Positions 1-7,013 of a DNA stretch of 8,293 nucleotides are shown one piece after another. The DNA lies in NCBI GenBank assembly GCA_017476305.1, contig JAFVAA010000626.1, positions 1-8,293 on the forward strand. The letters run 5' to 3'. How positions within the stretch are numbered: position 1 is the stretch's first letter; every line of letters starts with the position of its first letter. Source of the DNA: Lachnospiraceae bacterium (GTDB lineage: Bacteria; Bacillota; Clostridia; Lachnospirales; Lachnospiraceae). Both the position numbers and the translations under genes were made by a program. The notes beneath the pieces are model-generated. The model was not told the DNA's origin. It saw only the letters and a program-made list of their open reading frames with translations, and searched no databases.

Positions 1-62
1 CAATGGTGAAGGCTGCTGCTTCTAAGACTGATAAAAAGGTGATCGTGGAAATCGGTCACTAG
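1..62 (+). CDS. khpA: KhpA-type KH-domain RNA-binding protein (3' end only)
   Basis: Only the last 19 complete codons and the TAG stop are in the window; the start lies upstream. The visible C-terminus, MVKAAASKTDKKVIVEIGH, resembles the end of the small (about 75-80 aa) KH-domain protein KhpA/YlqC, whose final segment typically reads VKAAA..K..KKV.VEI. KhpA is a cytoplasmic RNA-binding protein that in Gram-positive bacteria pairs with KhpB and affects cell-envelope and division gene expression. The position supports the call: in Firmicutes khpA commonly sits between rpsP and rimM, and rimM follows here. A terminator-like hairpin lies 13 bases after the stop. The KH GxxG loop is outside the window, so the domain itself cannot be checked. 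Confidence 0.8.
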   Translation, partial: MVKAAASKTDKKVIVEIGH

Positions 63-75
63 GATATATGCTTTT

Positions 76-111
76 AAGCCTGTGCCCTTGGGTATGGGCT
101 TTTTCCTTTTT
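76..111 (+). terminator. Intrinsic terminator/attenuator between khpA and rimM
   Basis: AAGCCTGTGCC (76-86) pairs with GGTATGGGCTT (91-101) along all 11 positions, counting G-T wobbles, around the 4-base loop CTTG. It is followed by TTTCCTTTTT (102-111). This is the standard shape of a Rho-independent terminator. Because rimM and trmD follow on the same strand with no strong promoter visible between 112 and 162, it probably acts as a partial terminator or attenuator that lowers rimM-trmD expression relative to rpsP-khpA. That role is inferred. Confidence 0.75.
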
Positions 112-162
112 ACCGGCTGATGTAAAAAATAACGAGTTTTTTTATAGATGAGAGGAGAATTT

Positions 163-681
163 ATGGCAGAAGATTTTTTTCGAGTAGGTGCGATTGCAAA
201 TACGCATGGTGTGCGGGGGGAAGTCAAGGTTTTTCCGACGACAGATGATCCGAAGCGGTTTGATTTTTTAAAACAGGTTTTTTTAGATACGGGAAGAGAA
301 AAGACAGAATTAGAAGTGGAGAAGGTGCGGTATTTTAAAAATCTGGTGATTGTGAAATTCAAAGGGATAGATAATATCAATGACATAGAAAAATACAAGG
401 GCTGTGACCTTTACGTGACCAGGGAAAATGCAGTTCCCTTAGAGGAGGGAGAGTATTATCTGGCAGATATTATGGATGCAGAGATTTTTACAGAGGATGG
501 AGAAAAGTTTGGTGTTTTAAAGGATGTATTGGAAACGGGTGCGAATCTTGTTTATGTAGTAGAGCATGAGGGGGAGGAAGTGCTTTTGCCGGTGATTCCA
601 CAGTGTGTGAAAAGTGTGGATGTGGAGGAGAAAAAAATTGTCGTGCATATCCTGCCGGGGCTTTTGGAGGAAGAACCATGA
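163..681 (+). CDS. rimM: Ribosome maturation factor RimM
   Basis: This 172-aa protein matches RimM, which binds ribosomal protein S19 and the 16S rRNA 3' domain and helps the 30S head mature. The N-terminal RimM barrel covers about residues 6-90 and opens with the family-typical FRVGAIANTHGVRGEVKVFP (residues 6-25). The C-terminal PRC-barrel covers about 96-168, with YYLADIMDAEIF and the LLPVIPQCVKSVD segment near residues 141-153. Length is normal for the family (about 165-180 aa). The ATG at 163 is chosen over the in-frame ATG at 148 because AGAGGAG (151-157) lies 5 bases before it and the protein then starts MAEDFFRVG, as homologues do. Its stop overlaps the trmD start (ATGA, 678-681), so the two are translationally coupled. 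The paired presence of rimM and trmD is a conserved operon arrangement. Confidence 0.96.
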   Translation: MAEDFFRVGAIANTHGVRGEVKVFPTTDDPKRFDFLKQVFLDTGREKTELEVEKVRYFKNLVIVKFKGIDNINDIEKYKGCDLYVTRENAVPLEEGEYYLADIMDAEIFTEDGEKFGVLKDVLETGANLVYVVEHEGEEVLLPVIPQCVKSVDVEEKKIVVHILPGLLEEEP

Positions 682-1439
682 ATTTTCATGTAATGACATT
701 ATTTCCGGAAATGATTATACAGGCGATGGAGGTCAGTATCACGGGACGGGCGATAAAGGCAGGACACATCTCTGTAAATGCAGTGAATATCAGAGATTAT
801 GCCAATAATAAGCATAACCGGGTGGACGATTATCCTTATGGCGGCGGTGCGGGTATGGTCATGCAGGCAGAACCGGTGTATTTGTGCTATCTGGATATTT
901 TAAGGAGATTTTATGGAATCGTACCGGAGGAAAAAAAACCAAGGCTCGTCTACCTGACACCACAGGGAAGACCATTTCATCAGAGTATGGCAGAGGAGTT
1001 TGCAAAGGAGAAGAATTTAATCCTTTTATGTGGTCATTATGAGGGGATTGATGAGCGTGTTTTGGAGGAAATCGTGACAGATCATGTTTCGATTGGCGAT
1101 TATGTGCTGACTGGCGGGGAGCTTCCGGCACTCGTGATGATGGATGCGATTTCGAGACTGGTTCCGGGAGTCTTAAATAATGACAGCTCTGCTGCGACCG
1201 AATCCTTTTCAGACTCTCTTTTAGAATATCCGCAGTATACCAGACCGGAAATCTGGCGGGGAAAGCAGGTGCCGCCTGTCCTTCTTTCCGGAAATCATAA
1301 GCTTTTAGCGGAGTGGTACAGGGAGCAGTCTGTCCTTCGGACTGCACAGAGGCGACCGGAGCTTTTGGAAAAGGCAGAGCTTAGCGGGAAAGAGAAGGAG
1401 ATGGTCGGTTACAGGGAAAAAGAGAAAAAAGACTTGTGA
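678..1439 (+). CDS. trmD: tRNA (guanine-N1-)-methyltransferase TrmD
   Basis: This 253-aa protein is TrmD, the essential SPOUT-class enzyme that uses S-adenosylmethionine to methylate G37 of tRNAs with G36, preventing +1 frameshifting. It acts as a cytoplasmic dimer. Family signatures are present: MNFHVMTLFPEM at the N-terminus, YGGGAGMVM (54-62), LTPQGRPF (93-100), LLCGHYEGIDER (116-127), SIGDYVLTGGELPA (138-151, the knotted SAM-binding loop) and PQYTRPEIWRGKQVPPVLLS (185-204). Asp169 in VLNNDSS fits the catalytic aspartate position. Length is typical. The start at 678 is used because it lies in the ATGA overlap with rimM, follows GGAGG (666-670), and gives the canonical N-terminus; an in-frame ATG at 603 would overlap rimM by 79 bases. 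The C-terminal ~20 residues are lysine/glutamate-rich. rplS, the usual next gene, does not follow. Confidence 0.97.
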   Translation: MNFHVMTLFPEMIIQAMEVSITGRAIKAGHISVNAVNIRDYANNKHNRVDDYPYGGGAGMVMQAEPVYLCYLDILRRFYGIVPEEKKPRLVYLTPQGRPFHQSMAEEFAKEKNLILLCGHYEGIDERVLEEIVTDHVSIGDYVLTGGELPALVMMDAISRLVPGVLNNDSSAATESFSDSLLEYPQYTRPEIWRGKQVPPVLLSGNHKLLAEWYREQSVLRTAQRRPELLEKAELSGKEKEMVGYREKEKKDL

Positions 1440-1540
1440 AAGCACAAAGTGAGCAAACGTCTTGTGGGTGAGGAATCCAAAGAGCTGAAGCGGGCCTGCC
1501 TGCTTTGTTCTGATGTGACAAATGTAATGTCGATTTATGA

Positions 1541-1599
1541 TTTTTTTCACTTTAAAACAGATGAAAAATGTTTATAATGGATTATGAAAGTGAACAAAA
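1541..1599. promoter_or_regulatory. Inverted repeat bracketing the ABC-transporter promoter (candidate operator)
   Basis: Left arm TTTTTTTCACTTT (1541-1553) and right arm AAAGTGAACAAAA (1587-1599) are reverse complements at 12 of 13 positions; the inner 8 bases TTCACTTT/AAAGTGAA match perfectly. The 33-base gap contains the -10 element and most of the promoter spacer; the left arm touches the -35 and the right arm lies at about the start of transcription. If transcription starts near 1585 the left arm is not in the RNA, so a DNA-level site is more likely than an RNA hairpin. The response regulator encoded at 6188-6862 is the obvious candidate binder, but this is inference. Confidence 0.45.
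1551..1578 (+). promoter_or_regulatory. Predicted sigma-A promoter of the ABC transporter/two-component operon
   Basis: A perfect TATAAT (1573-1578) is preceded, after 16 bases, by TTTAAA (1551-1556), a 4-of-6 match to TTGACA. The predicted start is near 1585, giving a leader of about 37 bases before the ATG at 1622. The weak -35 next to an inverted-repeat arm fits a promoter that needs an activator. The -10 overlaps the possible upstream ATG at 1568, which argues against that codon being a start. Confidence 0.6.
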
Positions 1600-1621
1600 C
1601 GATAGCGCAGGGAGGTCTTTT

Positions 1622-2569
1622 ATGAGTGATACCGTAGTGGAAATCGATCATTTAGTCAAAAGGTATAAGGAGCTGATTGCCCTGGATAATTTCAGTCTTC
1701 GGATTGAAAAGGGGGAGGCGTTTGGGCTTTTGGGACCGAATGGCTCGGGAAAGACGACGACGATCAACTGTCTTTTATCGCTTTTGGCATATGATAATGG
1801 AGAGATAAAAATATTTGGGGAAAGGATGACACCAAACCGGCTGGATATCAAAAAAAGGATTGGTGTGGTATCTCAGAATGTGGCGGTTTTTAATGAACTG
1901 AACGTGTATGAAAATACAGATTATTTCTGTGGACTTTACATAAAGGAAAAGGAAAAAAGAAAACAGTATGTAGAGGAGGCACTGGAGTTTGTAGGGCTTT
2001 TGGAATTTAAAAAATTTTATCCGAAGAAGCTTTCCGGAGGTCTGCTTCGCAGGTTAAATATTGCCTGTGGAATTGCTCATAAACCGGAGCTCATTATCTT
2101 TGATGAGCCGACCGTTGCAGTCGATCCCCAGTCCAGAAATAATATTTTAGAGGGGATTGCAAAGTTAAACGAAAACGGTGCCACGATTATCTATACCTCG
2201 CATTATATGGAGGAGGTGGAAAGGCTCTGCTCGAAAATCCTGATTATGGACAGGGGAAAAAGGGTGGCAGAGGGGACGAGCGATGAACTGAAGTCTTTGC
2301 TAAAAAATACCGAAAATGTCATCGTGACAATCCGTAAGCTTTCTGAGCAGTCGATGGAGGAAATCCGCGCGCTTCCACATGTCTATGATGTAAAGTACAT
2401 GAATGAAACCCTGACCATCAAATGCAGTGGCGGCAAGCACAATATTACACATGTGGCGGGCTATTTTTCAGAGCATCAGATGGACTATGAACGAATCTAT
2501 TCAGAGCTTCCGACCTTAAATGATGTATTTTTAGAGATTACCGGAAAAGAATTACGAGACAAGGAGTGA
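1622..2569 (+). CDS. ABC transporter ATP-binding protein (LnrL/YfiL-like, ABC-2 exporter)
   Basis: This 315-aa protein is the ATPase of an ABC-2/DRR-type exporter; it hydrolyses ATP on the cytoplasmic face to drive the two permeases encoded next. Visible motifs are Walker A GPNGSGKT (38-45), Q-loop VVSQ (Gln85), signature LSGGL (137-141), Walker B ELIIFDEP (156-163, Glu162) and the switch His194 in YTSHYMEE. The D-loop region reads VAVDPQSR, where relatives usually have VGVDPQSR. Residues ~230-315 form a C-terminal extension typical of the DrrA/NatA group. The start at 1622 is set by AGGGAGG (1609-1615) six bases upstream; an in-frame ATG at 1568 overlaps the -10 element and lacks a ribosome binding site. 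Length and gene order match LnrL of the B. subtilis linearmycin-resistance exporter. The transporter class is certain; the substrate is unknown. Confidence 0.93.
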   Translation: MSDTVVEIDHLVKRYKELIALDNFSLRIEKGEAFGLLGPNGSGKTTTINCLLSLLAYDNGEIKIFGERMTPNRLDIKKRIGVVSQNVAVFNELNVYENTDYFCGLYIKEKEKRKQYVEEALEFVGLLEFKKFYPKKLSGGLLRRLNIACGIAHKPELIIFDEPTVAVDPQSRNNILEGIAKLNENGATIIYTSHYMEEVERLCSKILIMDRGKRVAEGTSDELKSLLKNTENVIVTIRKLSEQSMEEIRALPHVYDVKYMNETLTIKCSGGKHNITHVAGYFSEHQMDYERIYSELPTLNDVFLEITGKELRDKE

Positions 2570-2574
2570 GAGGA

Positions 2575-3783
2575 ATGCTTTTTCATATTTTTATCAGCAG
2601 ATTAAAAATCCATATCAGGAACAAGGAAGCACTCATGTGGTCCCTGGCATTTTCTCTGGTACTGGGAACTCTTTTTTTTGTTGCCTTTTCGTCTATATAC
2701 AAAAGCAGCAGAAATACGACGATTCCTGTGGCACTGGTAGAAGGAGAGGGAATGCCCGCTTTGCCCGTAGAGGATTTGGGAGAGGCGTATGATTTTCTTC
2801 AAAATGATAAATATCTTTCGGAGTCATCTTCGTTTTCTGAAATGTTAGGAAATCTGACCTATGAGGATGGAACGAAGATTCTTCGCGTAAAAACCGCAGA
2901 TATGGAGGAGGCAAAAACACTTTTAGAAAAGGAAAAGGTGGATGGAATCATCGACACGGGTGATGTGACGGATATTAAGCTGCTCGTAAAGAAAAGCGGT
3001 ATCCATCAGAGTATACTGACCAGCATCGTGAGCACATTCAGACAGTATGTGACGATGATTACGGAAACAGCCCTTCATTCTCCGCAGGAGCTTGAAGGGG
3101 TACTGAATGATCTGGAGGAGGAGCTCTCTTTTGTAGAGGAAAAATCGCTTTCCGGCGAAAATAAAGATCCCTATGTAGCATATTTTTATAATCTGATTGC
3201 GATGATGTGCATGATGGCTTCCATGGCGGGAGTGGCAGTACCAATCGAGTGTCAGGCGAACCTTTCGGATGTGGGAGCGAGAGTGAATGTATCCCCCATT
3301 CATAAGGGTGTTTATGAGTTTATCGGACTTCTCGCTGCACTGATTGTTCAGATCGTGATCACGATGATTGGTCTTACCTATTTGATTTTCGGTCTGGGAA
3401 TTCAATTTGGAGGAAATACTCTGGTAATTTACCTGACTGCCATCCTTGGTACCGTTTTGGGTGTCTCTTTGGGATTTTTTATCGGCCATATTGGAAATCT
3501 GTCCTCGAAAACCAAGTATACTCTTTTAACTACAGTGACCGTAGGAGGCGGTTTCCTGTCGGGACTGATGTTTGCGCAGATGAAGGTCATTATCGAAAAG
3601 AATGTTCCCTTCCTGAACCGGATCAATCCGTCTGCCGTCATTACGGATGCCTTTTACAGCATCAATATGTTTGGAATTTCAGGAAGATATTATCGTGCCA
3701 TTCTGTATATGGTTCTTTTAACGGTCGTCTTCCTTATTTGTGGTCTGATCATGTCAAGGAGGAAGAGCTATGCAAGTCTTTAA
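2575..3783 (+). CDS. ABC-2 type transporter permease, first subunit (LnrM/YfiM-like)
   Basis: This 402-aa membrane protein has the ABC-2 permease layout: one N-terminal membrane segment (about 21-41), a large extracytoplasmic domain (~42-203) and five further segments (about 204-223, 249-270, 283-305, 315-335, 375-393). The external domain opens with a strand of the type IPVALVEGEG, as in other YfiM/YfiN-type permeases, and contains acidic, probably helical stretches. The start at ATG 2575 follows AAGGAG (2561-2566) by eight bases; the longer GTG start at 2566 would lie inside that ribosome binding site. The gene begins five bases after the ATPase stop and its end overlaps the second permease by 14 bases, so the three form one translationally coupled transporter. 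Length is close to LnrM of B. subtilis (about 400 aa). Substrate unknown. Confidence 0.88.
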   Translation: MLFHIFISRLKIHIRNKEALMWSLAFSLVLGTLFFVAFSSIYKSSRNTTIPVALVEGEGMPALPVEDLGEAYDFLQNDKYLSESSSFSEMLGNLTYEDGTKILRVKTADMEEAKTLLEKEKVDGIIDTGDVTDIKLLVKKSGIHQSILTSIVSTFRQYVTMITETALHSPQELEGVLNDLEEELSFVEEKSLSGENKDPYVAYFYNLIAMMCMMASMAGVAVPIECQANLSDVGARVNVSPIHKGVYEFIGLLAALIVQIVITMIGLTYLIFGLGIQFGGNTLVIYLTAILGTVLGVSLGFFIGHIGNLSSKTKYTLLTTVTVGGGFLSGLMFAQMKVIIEKNVPFLNRINPSAVITDAFYSINMFGISGRYYRAILYMVLLTVVFLICGLIMSRRKSYASL

Positions 3784-4945
3784 AACCTTTTTTAAAATTG
3801 CCTGGAGCTATAAACCCGGACTTTTTCTCTATTTGGGAATTTGTGCTTTTATGACCTTTATGGTGGCGGCACAGTTTGGAAACAGTGAGGGAGAAGTCAA
3901 ATATGGAAATGAAAGCTATCATATTGCAGTAGTAGATAAGGATCATTCGACTCTTTCGAACGCCTTTGTAAAATATTTAAAGAAACAGCATACGGTGGAG
4001 GAAAAAGCGTATGATAAGGATTTGGTGAAGGATTTGATCTACTATACGGAAATCAGTGCTTATATCACGATACCGGATGGATTTGAAAAAAATCATCTGG
4101 AAAAAAATCCGTTAAAGGTAGAGAGCCTTTCCGATTCCGGTCAGGCGGCAGGAGTTTTCATCAATATACAGCTAAGCTCCTATTTAGAGAGTGTGGCGAG
4201 GTTCGAAAGGGCGGGATTTTCTTTAGAGGATGCTGTCGCAAATACGGAGAAATCGGTGGATTTTGAAGAATTTGTAGAAATTCCGGGATTGGAAAAGGAA
4301 AATTCGCATCCAAATAACAGCATCAGTATTTCGGCGAATGGAAGCAAGCTCTACAGTCTCTTTCTGTTTTTGCCGTATCCTGTGATGACGATTCTCCTTT
4401 CCTGTGTACTTCCTGTCATCCTGGTATTTCGGGAGAAGGAGATACGAAACCGGACGAGTATTTCGGCGGTCAGTGAGACTGCCTGTAACATTGCACTGGC
4501 AGCCGGTGGCGCTGTGGTTTCTCTTCTGGTATTTTTGGGACTTACAATATTTACCTCCTGCTTTTTAGGTGAGGATGTGTTTCATGGGAAATGGGCATAT
4601 GCAGTGCTTAATCTTTTTTTGTTTACTGTGGTGACAGCGATGTTACTGATTCTGATGGATTCCTTTTCTTTCCTGGGGATACGGAAAGCGATGGATGTGC
4701 TTACAAATATCATTGCACTTGGTTTTTCCTTTCTGGGAGGAATCTTTGTTCCGCTTTCTGTCCTTGGAAATGGGGTAAAGACTGTGGGAAAATTTTTACC
4801 TACTTACTGGTATGCGGTGAGCCTTGAAAGGATTGATGCGGGAAAAGGATTTTCTGAGTTGGCGGGCTGCTTTTCCATGGAGCTTTTGTTCGGAGTGGTG
4901 TGTCTGGCTTTGGGGCTCGCAGTGGTAAATCTTAGAAAATCCTGA
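3770..4945 (+). CDS. ABC-2 type transporter permease, second subunit (LnrN/YfiN-like)
   Basis: This 391-aa protein has the same plan as its neighbour: an N-terminal membrane segment (about 15-35), an extracytoplasmic domain (~36-194) starting with YHIAVVDKDHSTLSNAFVKY, and five hydrophobic segments (about 195-220, 240-263, 275-297, 311-333, 368-387). The IAVVDKDHS.LS..F strand-turn-helix is typical of ABC-2 exporters of the YhgE/YfiN type. AAGGAGG (3756-3762) lies seven bases before the ATG, within the end of the preceding gene, which indicates coupled translation. It most likely forms a heterodimer with the first permease, powered by the upstream ATPase. There are no signs of truncation. It ends eleven bases before the kinase start, so transporter and sensor share one transcript. 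Confidence 0.88.
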   Translation: MQVFKTFFKIAWSYKPGLFLYLGICAFMTFMVAAQFGNSEGEVKYGNESYHIAVVDKDHSTLSNAFVKYLKKQHTVEEKAYDKDLVKDLIYYTEISAYITIPDGFEKNHLEKNPLKVESLSDSGQAAGVFINIQLSSYLESVARFERAGFSLEDAVANTEKSVDFEEFVEIPGLEKENSHPNNSISISANGSKLYSLFLFLPYPVMTILLSCVLPVILVFREKEIRNRTSISAVSETACNIALAAGGAVVSLLVFLGLTIFTSCFLGEDVFHGKWAYAVLNLFLFTVVTAMLLILMDSFSFLGIRKAMDVLTNIIALGFSFLGGIFVPLSVLGNGVKTVGKFLPTYWYAVSLERIDAGKGFSELAGCFSMELLFGVVCLALGLAVVNLRKS

Positions 4946-4956
4946 GGTAACAGGAT

Positions 4957-6108
4957 ATGGAAAAATTTACGGATCGTATTATCATATTTCTTTTTATGGT
5001 ATTTGCCATGGGAAAGCTTTTTACCGGCAAATACCTTATTGTCGTTATTTATCTGACTTTAAGCATTACCTTTTTTTGCTATGCGCTTCTAAGGAAAATG
5101 GATCAGAAGGATTTGACAGATAAAAAATTCCAGAAATGGATCGTCTGTTCTCTACAGTTTTTTTGGATAGCTTTTTCTTTTTTTTCGCCGAAATTGTTTG
5201 TACTGCTTCCGGTGATTTTTTATGATCTGGTGGCTGTGAAAAATTATTTGGGTATGATTCTGGGCGTTTGTTCCTTTCTTTTTGCTGTCTGGTCAAAGGT
5301 GGGGTTAGAGCTTTTATTTTATGTGGGCTTTCTCTCTGCTTTTTCCTGCTGGCTTAGCGTTCGGTCAGAGCGTCTGGTCAGGATGAGACTGGAGTATAAA
5401 AGACTTCGGGATGAGTTTGTCGTAAAAGAGGAGGAGCTGCGGGAAAAGCATTTATCCCTTCTTTTTGCAAAGGATCAGGAAATTTATACGGCACAGTTAC
5501 AGGAGCGAAACCGGATTGCCAGAGAAATCCATGACCATGTAGGGCATATGCTTACAAGGGCGATATTACAGTTAGGGGCACTTTTTACGATATATAAAGA
5601 GGAACCTTTGCATACGCAGCTAAGCAAAGTGAAGGATACCCTTGATCTGGCGATGAAAAGTATCCGGACCAGTGTACATGATCTGCATGATGAGTCGGTG
5701 GATATAGAGGATGCGGTCAGACAGATTGTGGAGCCTTTGAAGGAACGTTATTTCCTTCGTCTGGAAATGGATATGGGAAAAAATGTTCCGGCGGAAATCA
5801 GGTATGTGATGATGGGAGTGGTAAAGGAAGCGGTTTCGAATATCTTAAAATATAGTACGAATGATGCGGTCGATATCCATTTACAGGAGCATCCTGCTAT
5901 GTATCAGTTCGTCGTTCATGACTATCTGAGGGAGGGAAAAAACAGGGGAATTTCTGTATTTGAGTTTTCGGACCACAGAGGGATGGGGCTTATGAATATG
6001 AAAAGCAGAGTGGAGAGTGTCGGGGGGAATATCAGGATATCAAAGGGAGAAGATTTTCGGATATTTATTACGATTCCAAAGCGCATCAAAGGTGCATTGC
6101 GCAAATAA
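4957..6108 (+). CDS. Sensor histidine kinase, HisKA_3/NarL-type family (LnrJ/YfiJ-like)
   Basis: This 383-aa membrane sensor kinase should phosphorylate the response regulator encoded downstream. The N-terminal ~135 residues hold several hydrophobic segments (about 7-18, 24-46, 62-88, 96-135) with short loops and no large external domain, so sensing probably happens in or near the membrane. A charged coiled-coil-like linker (about 136-182) leads to the HisKA_3 dimerisation motif ERNRIAREIHDHVGH (183-197) with phospho-acceptor His192. The HATPase domain has the N-box EAVSNILKYS (291-300, Asn295) and G-box RGMGLMNMKSR (341-351). The D-box is unusual: VVHDYLREGKN keeps an aspartate (322) but lacks the usual DxGxG glycines. 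GAGG (4944-4947) precedes the ATG by nine bases. Co-transcription with the exporter suggests control of its expression. Confidence 0.92.
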   Translation: MEKFTDRIIIFLFMVFAMGKLFTGKYLIVVIYLTLSITFFCYALLRKMDQKDLTDKKFQKWIVCSLQFFWIAFSFFSPKLFVLLPVIFYDLVAVKNYLGMILGVCSFLFAVWSKVGLELLFYVGFLSAFSCWLSVRSERLVRMRLEYKRLRDEFVVKEEELREKHLSLLFAKDQEIYTAQLQERNRIAREIHDHVGHMLTRAILQLGALFTIYKEEPLHTQLSKVKDTLDLAMKSIRTSVHDLHDESVDIEDAVRQIVEPLKERYFLRLEMDMGKNVPAEIRYVMMGVVKEAVSNILKYSTNDAVDIHLQEHPAMYQFVVHDYLREGKNRGISVFEFSDHRGMGLMNMKSRVESVGGNIRISKGEDFRIFITIPKRIKGALRK

Positions 6109-6187
6109 TTTATGAAATTTGGAAAAGCATGGCTTTTTTTTAAGTAGGAAGCAGAGTGAGATGATAGAAAAAAGAGTGGGGGGATTT

Positions 6188-6862
6188 ATGAGAATTTTAA
6201 TTATTGATGATGACAGGCTGGTGGCGATGTCTCTAAAGATGATTATAGAGGCAGAGAAGGAATTAGAGGTGGTCGCGACCGGTCACTCCGGCAGGGAGGC
6301 AATACACCTCTATGAAGACTGTCATCCGGATATATTGCTTATGGATATCCGGATGGATGAAATGACGGGATTAGAGGCCGGTGAGGAAATTTTAAAAGCG
6401 GATCCGTCTGCTAAAATTTTATTTCTAACGACGTTTAATGATGATGAATATATTGTAAAGGCTTTATCTATAGGAGCGAAGGGATATATTATAAAGCAGG
6501 AGTATGAGAGCATCGTACCGGCATTGCGGGCGATTGAGAAGGGACAGACCGTTTTTGGAAGTGATGTGATGGAGCGGGTTCCGGAAATGCTTGCGGACCA
6601 TAAAAGAAGACCGTTCGAGGCTTCTGAGAGGCTGGCCGGGGAAAAGGATTTTGATTATAAGTCGTTTGGGATTACGGAACAGGAATTTGAGGTGATTCGC
6701 TGTGTTTCCCTGGGACTTTCCAATAAAGAGTGTGCGGAACGGCTATGTTTGTCCGAGGGGACGGTCAGGAATTATATCAGCAGTATTTTATCGAAGCTGG
6801 GGCTTAGAGACCGGACGAACCTGGCGATTTTTTACTACACAAATATAGTTGGCAGATCATAA
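6188..6862 (+). CDS. NarL/LuxR-type response regulator (LnrK/YfiK-like)
   Basis: This 224-aa cytoplasmic regulator has a receiver domain (about 1-118) with the acidic triad Asp7-Asp8-Asp9, phospho-acceptor Asp53 (LLMDIRM), Thr81 (FLTTF) and Lys103 (YIIKQE). A LuxR/GerE DNA-binding domain follows (about 162-218; ITEQEFEVI, GLSNKECAERLCLSEGTVRNYISSILSKLGLRDRT). It is the expected partner of the upstream HisKA_3 kinase and probably activates the promoter before the ABC ATPase gene. The ATG at 6188 gives the usual MRILIIDDD start but has only a poor ribosome binding site (GGGGGG, 6178-6183). An in-frame ATG at 6161, preceded nine bases earlier by AGGAAG, would add nine residues and cannot be excluded. 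The gap of about 80 bases to the kinase gene is looser than elsewhere in the operon. Confidence 0.93.
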   Translation: MRILIIDDDRLVAMSLKMIIEAEKELEVVATGHSGREAIHLYEDCHPDILLMDIRMDEMTGLEAGEEILKADPSAKILFLTTFNDDEYIVKALSIGAKGYIIKQEYESIVPALRAIEKGQTVFGSDVMERVPEMLADHKRRPFEASERLAGEKDFDYKSFGITEQEFEVIRCVSLGLSNKECAERLCLSEGTVRNYISSILSKLGLRDRTNLAIFYYTNIVGRS

Positions 6863-6875
6863 TCGTAACACCGGA

Positions 6876-6904
6876 TTGACAATAATTTGTGGACATCATA
6901 TAAT
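6876..6904 (+). promoter_or_regulatory. Perfect-consensus sigma-A promoter upstream of the pyrE fragment
   Basis: TTGACA (6876-6881) and TATAAT (6899-6904) are both exact consensus matches with a 17-base spacer. Transcription would start near 6911, leaving a leader of about 100 bases before the pyrE-like start at 7014. It begins only 14 bases after the response-regulator stop with no clear terminator between them. As the sequence stands, transcripts from here run through the broken pyrE and on toward the genes at 7387 and 8076. Confidence 0.88.
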
Positions 6905-7013
6905 AAATTTATCCGCATGAGAAGATGGGGTATATTCGAAATGGGGTAAAACAGATTTTTACTAAAATCATACAACAGCCAAACAGGCAAAAAAGCAGGA
7001 GGTATTTAAGAAC

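Noticed and set aside
1488..1505. Hairpin AAGCGGG/CCTGCTT after trmD as an operon terminator
   Set aside because: The stem is only seven pairs including a wobble and is followed by TGTTCTGATG rather than a T-run, so termination here is not supported.
1568..1621. In-frame upstream ATG that would extend the ABC ATPase by 18 residues
   Set aside because: It overlaps the TATAAT -10 element, has no ribosome binding site, and the extension does not resemble the family; AGGGAGG clearly serves the ATG at 1622.
2923..3489. Long minus-strand open frame of 188 codons inside the first permease gene
   Set aside because: It is the antisense shadow of a well-supported membrane protein gene, and its translation has no recognisable domain.
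6123..6141. AAAAGC-ATG-GCTTTT with a T-run between kinase and regulator genes as a terminator
   Set aside because: The stem is six mostly A-T pairs with a three-base loop, likely too weak; kinase and regulator are expected to be co-transcribed.
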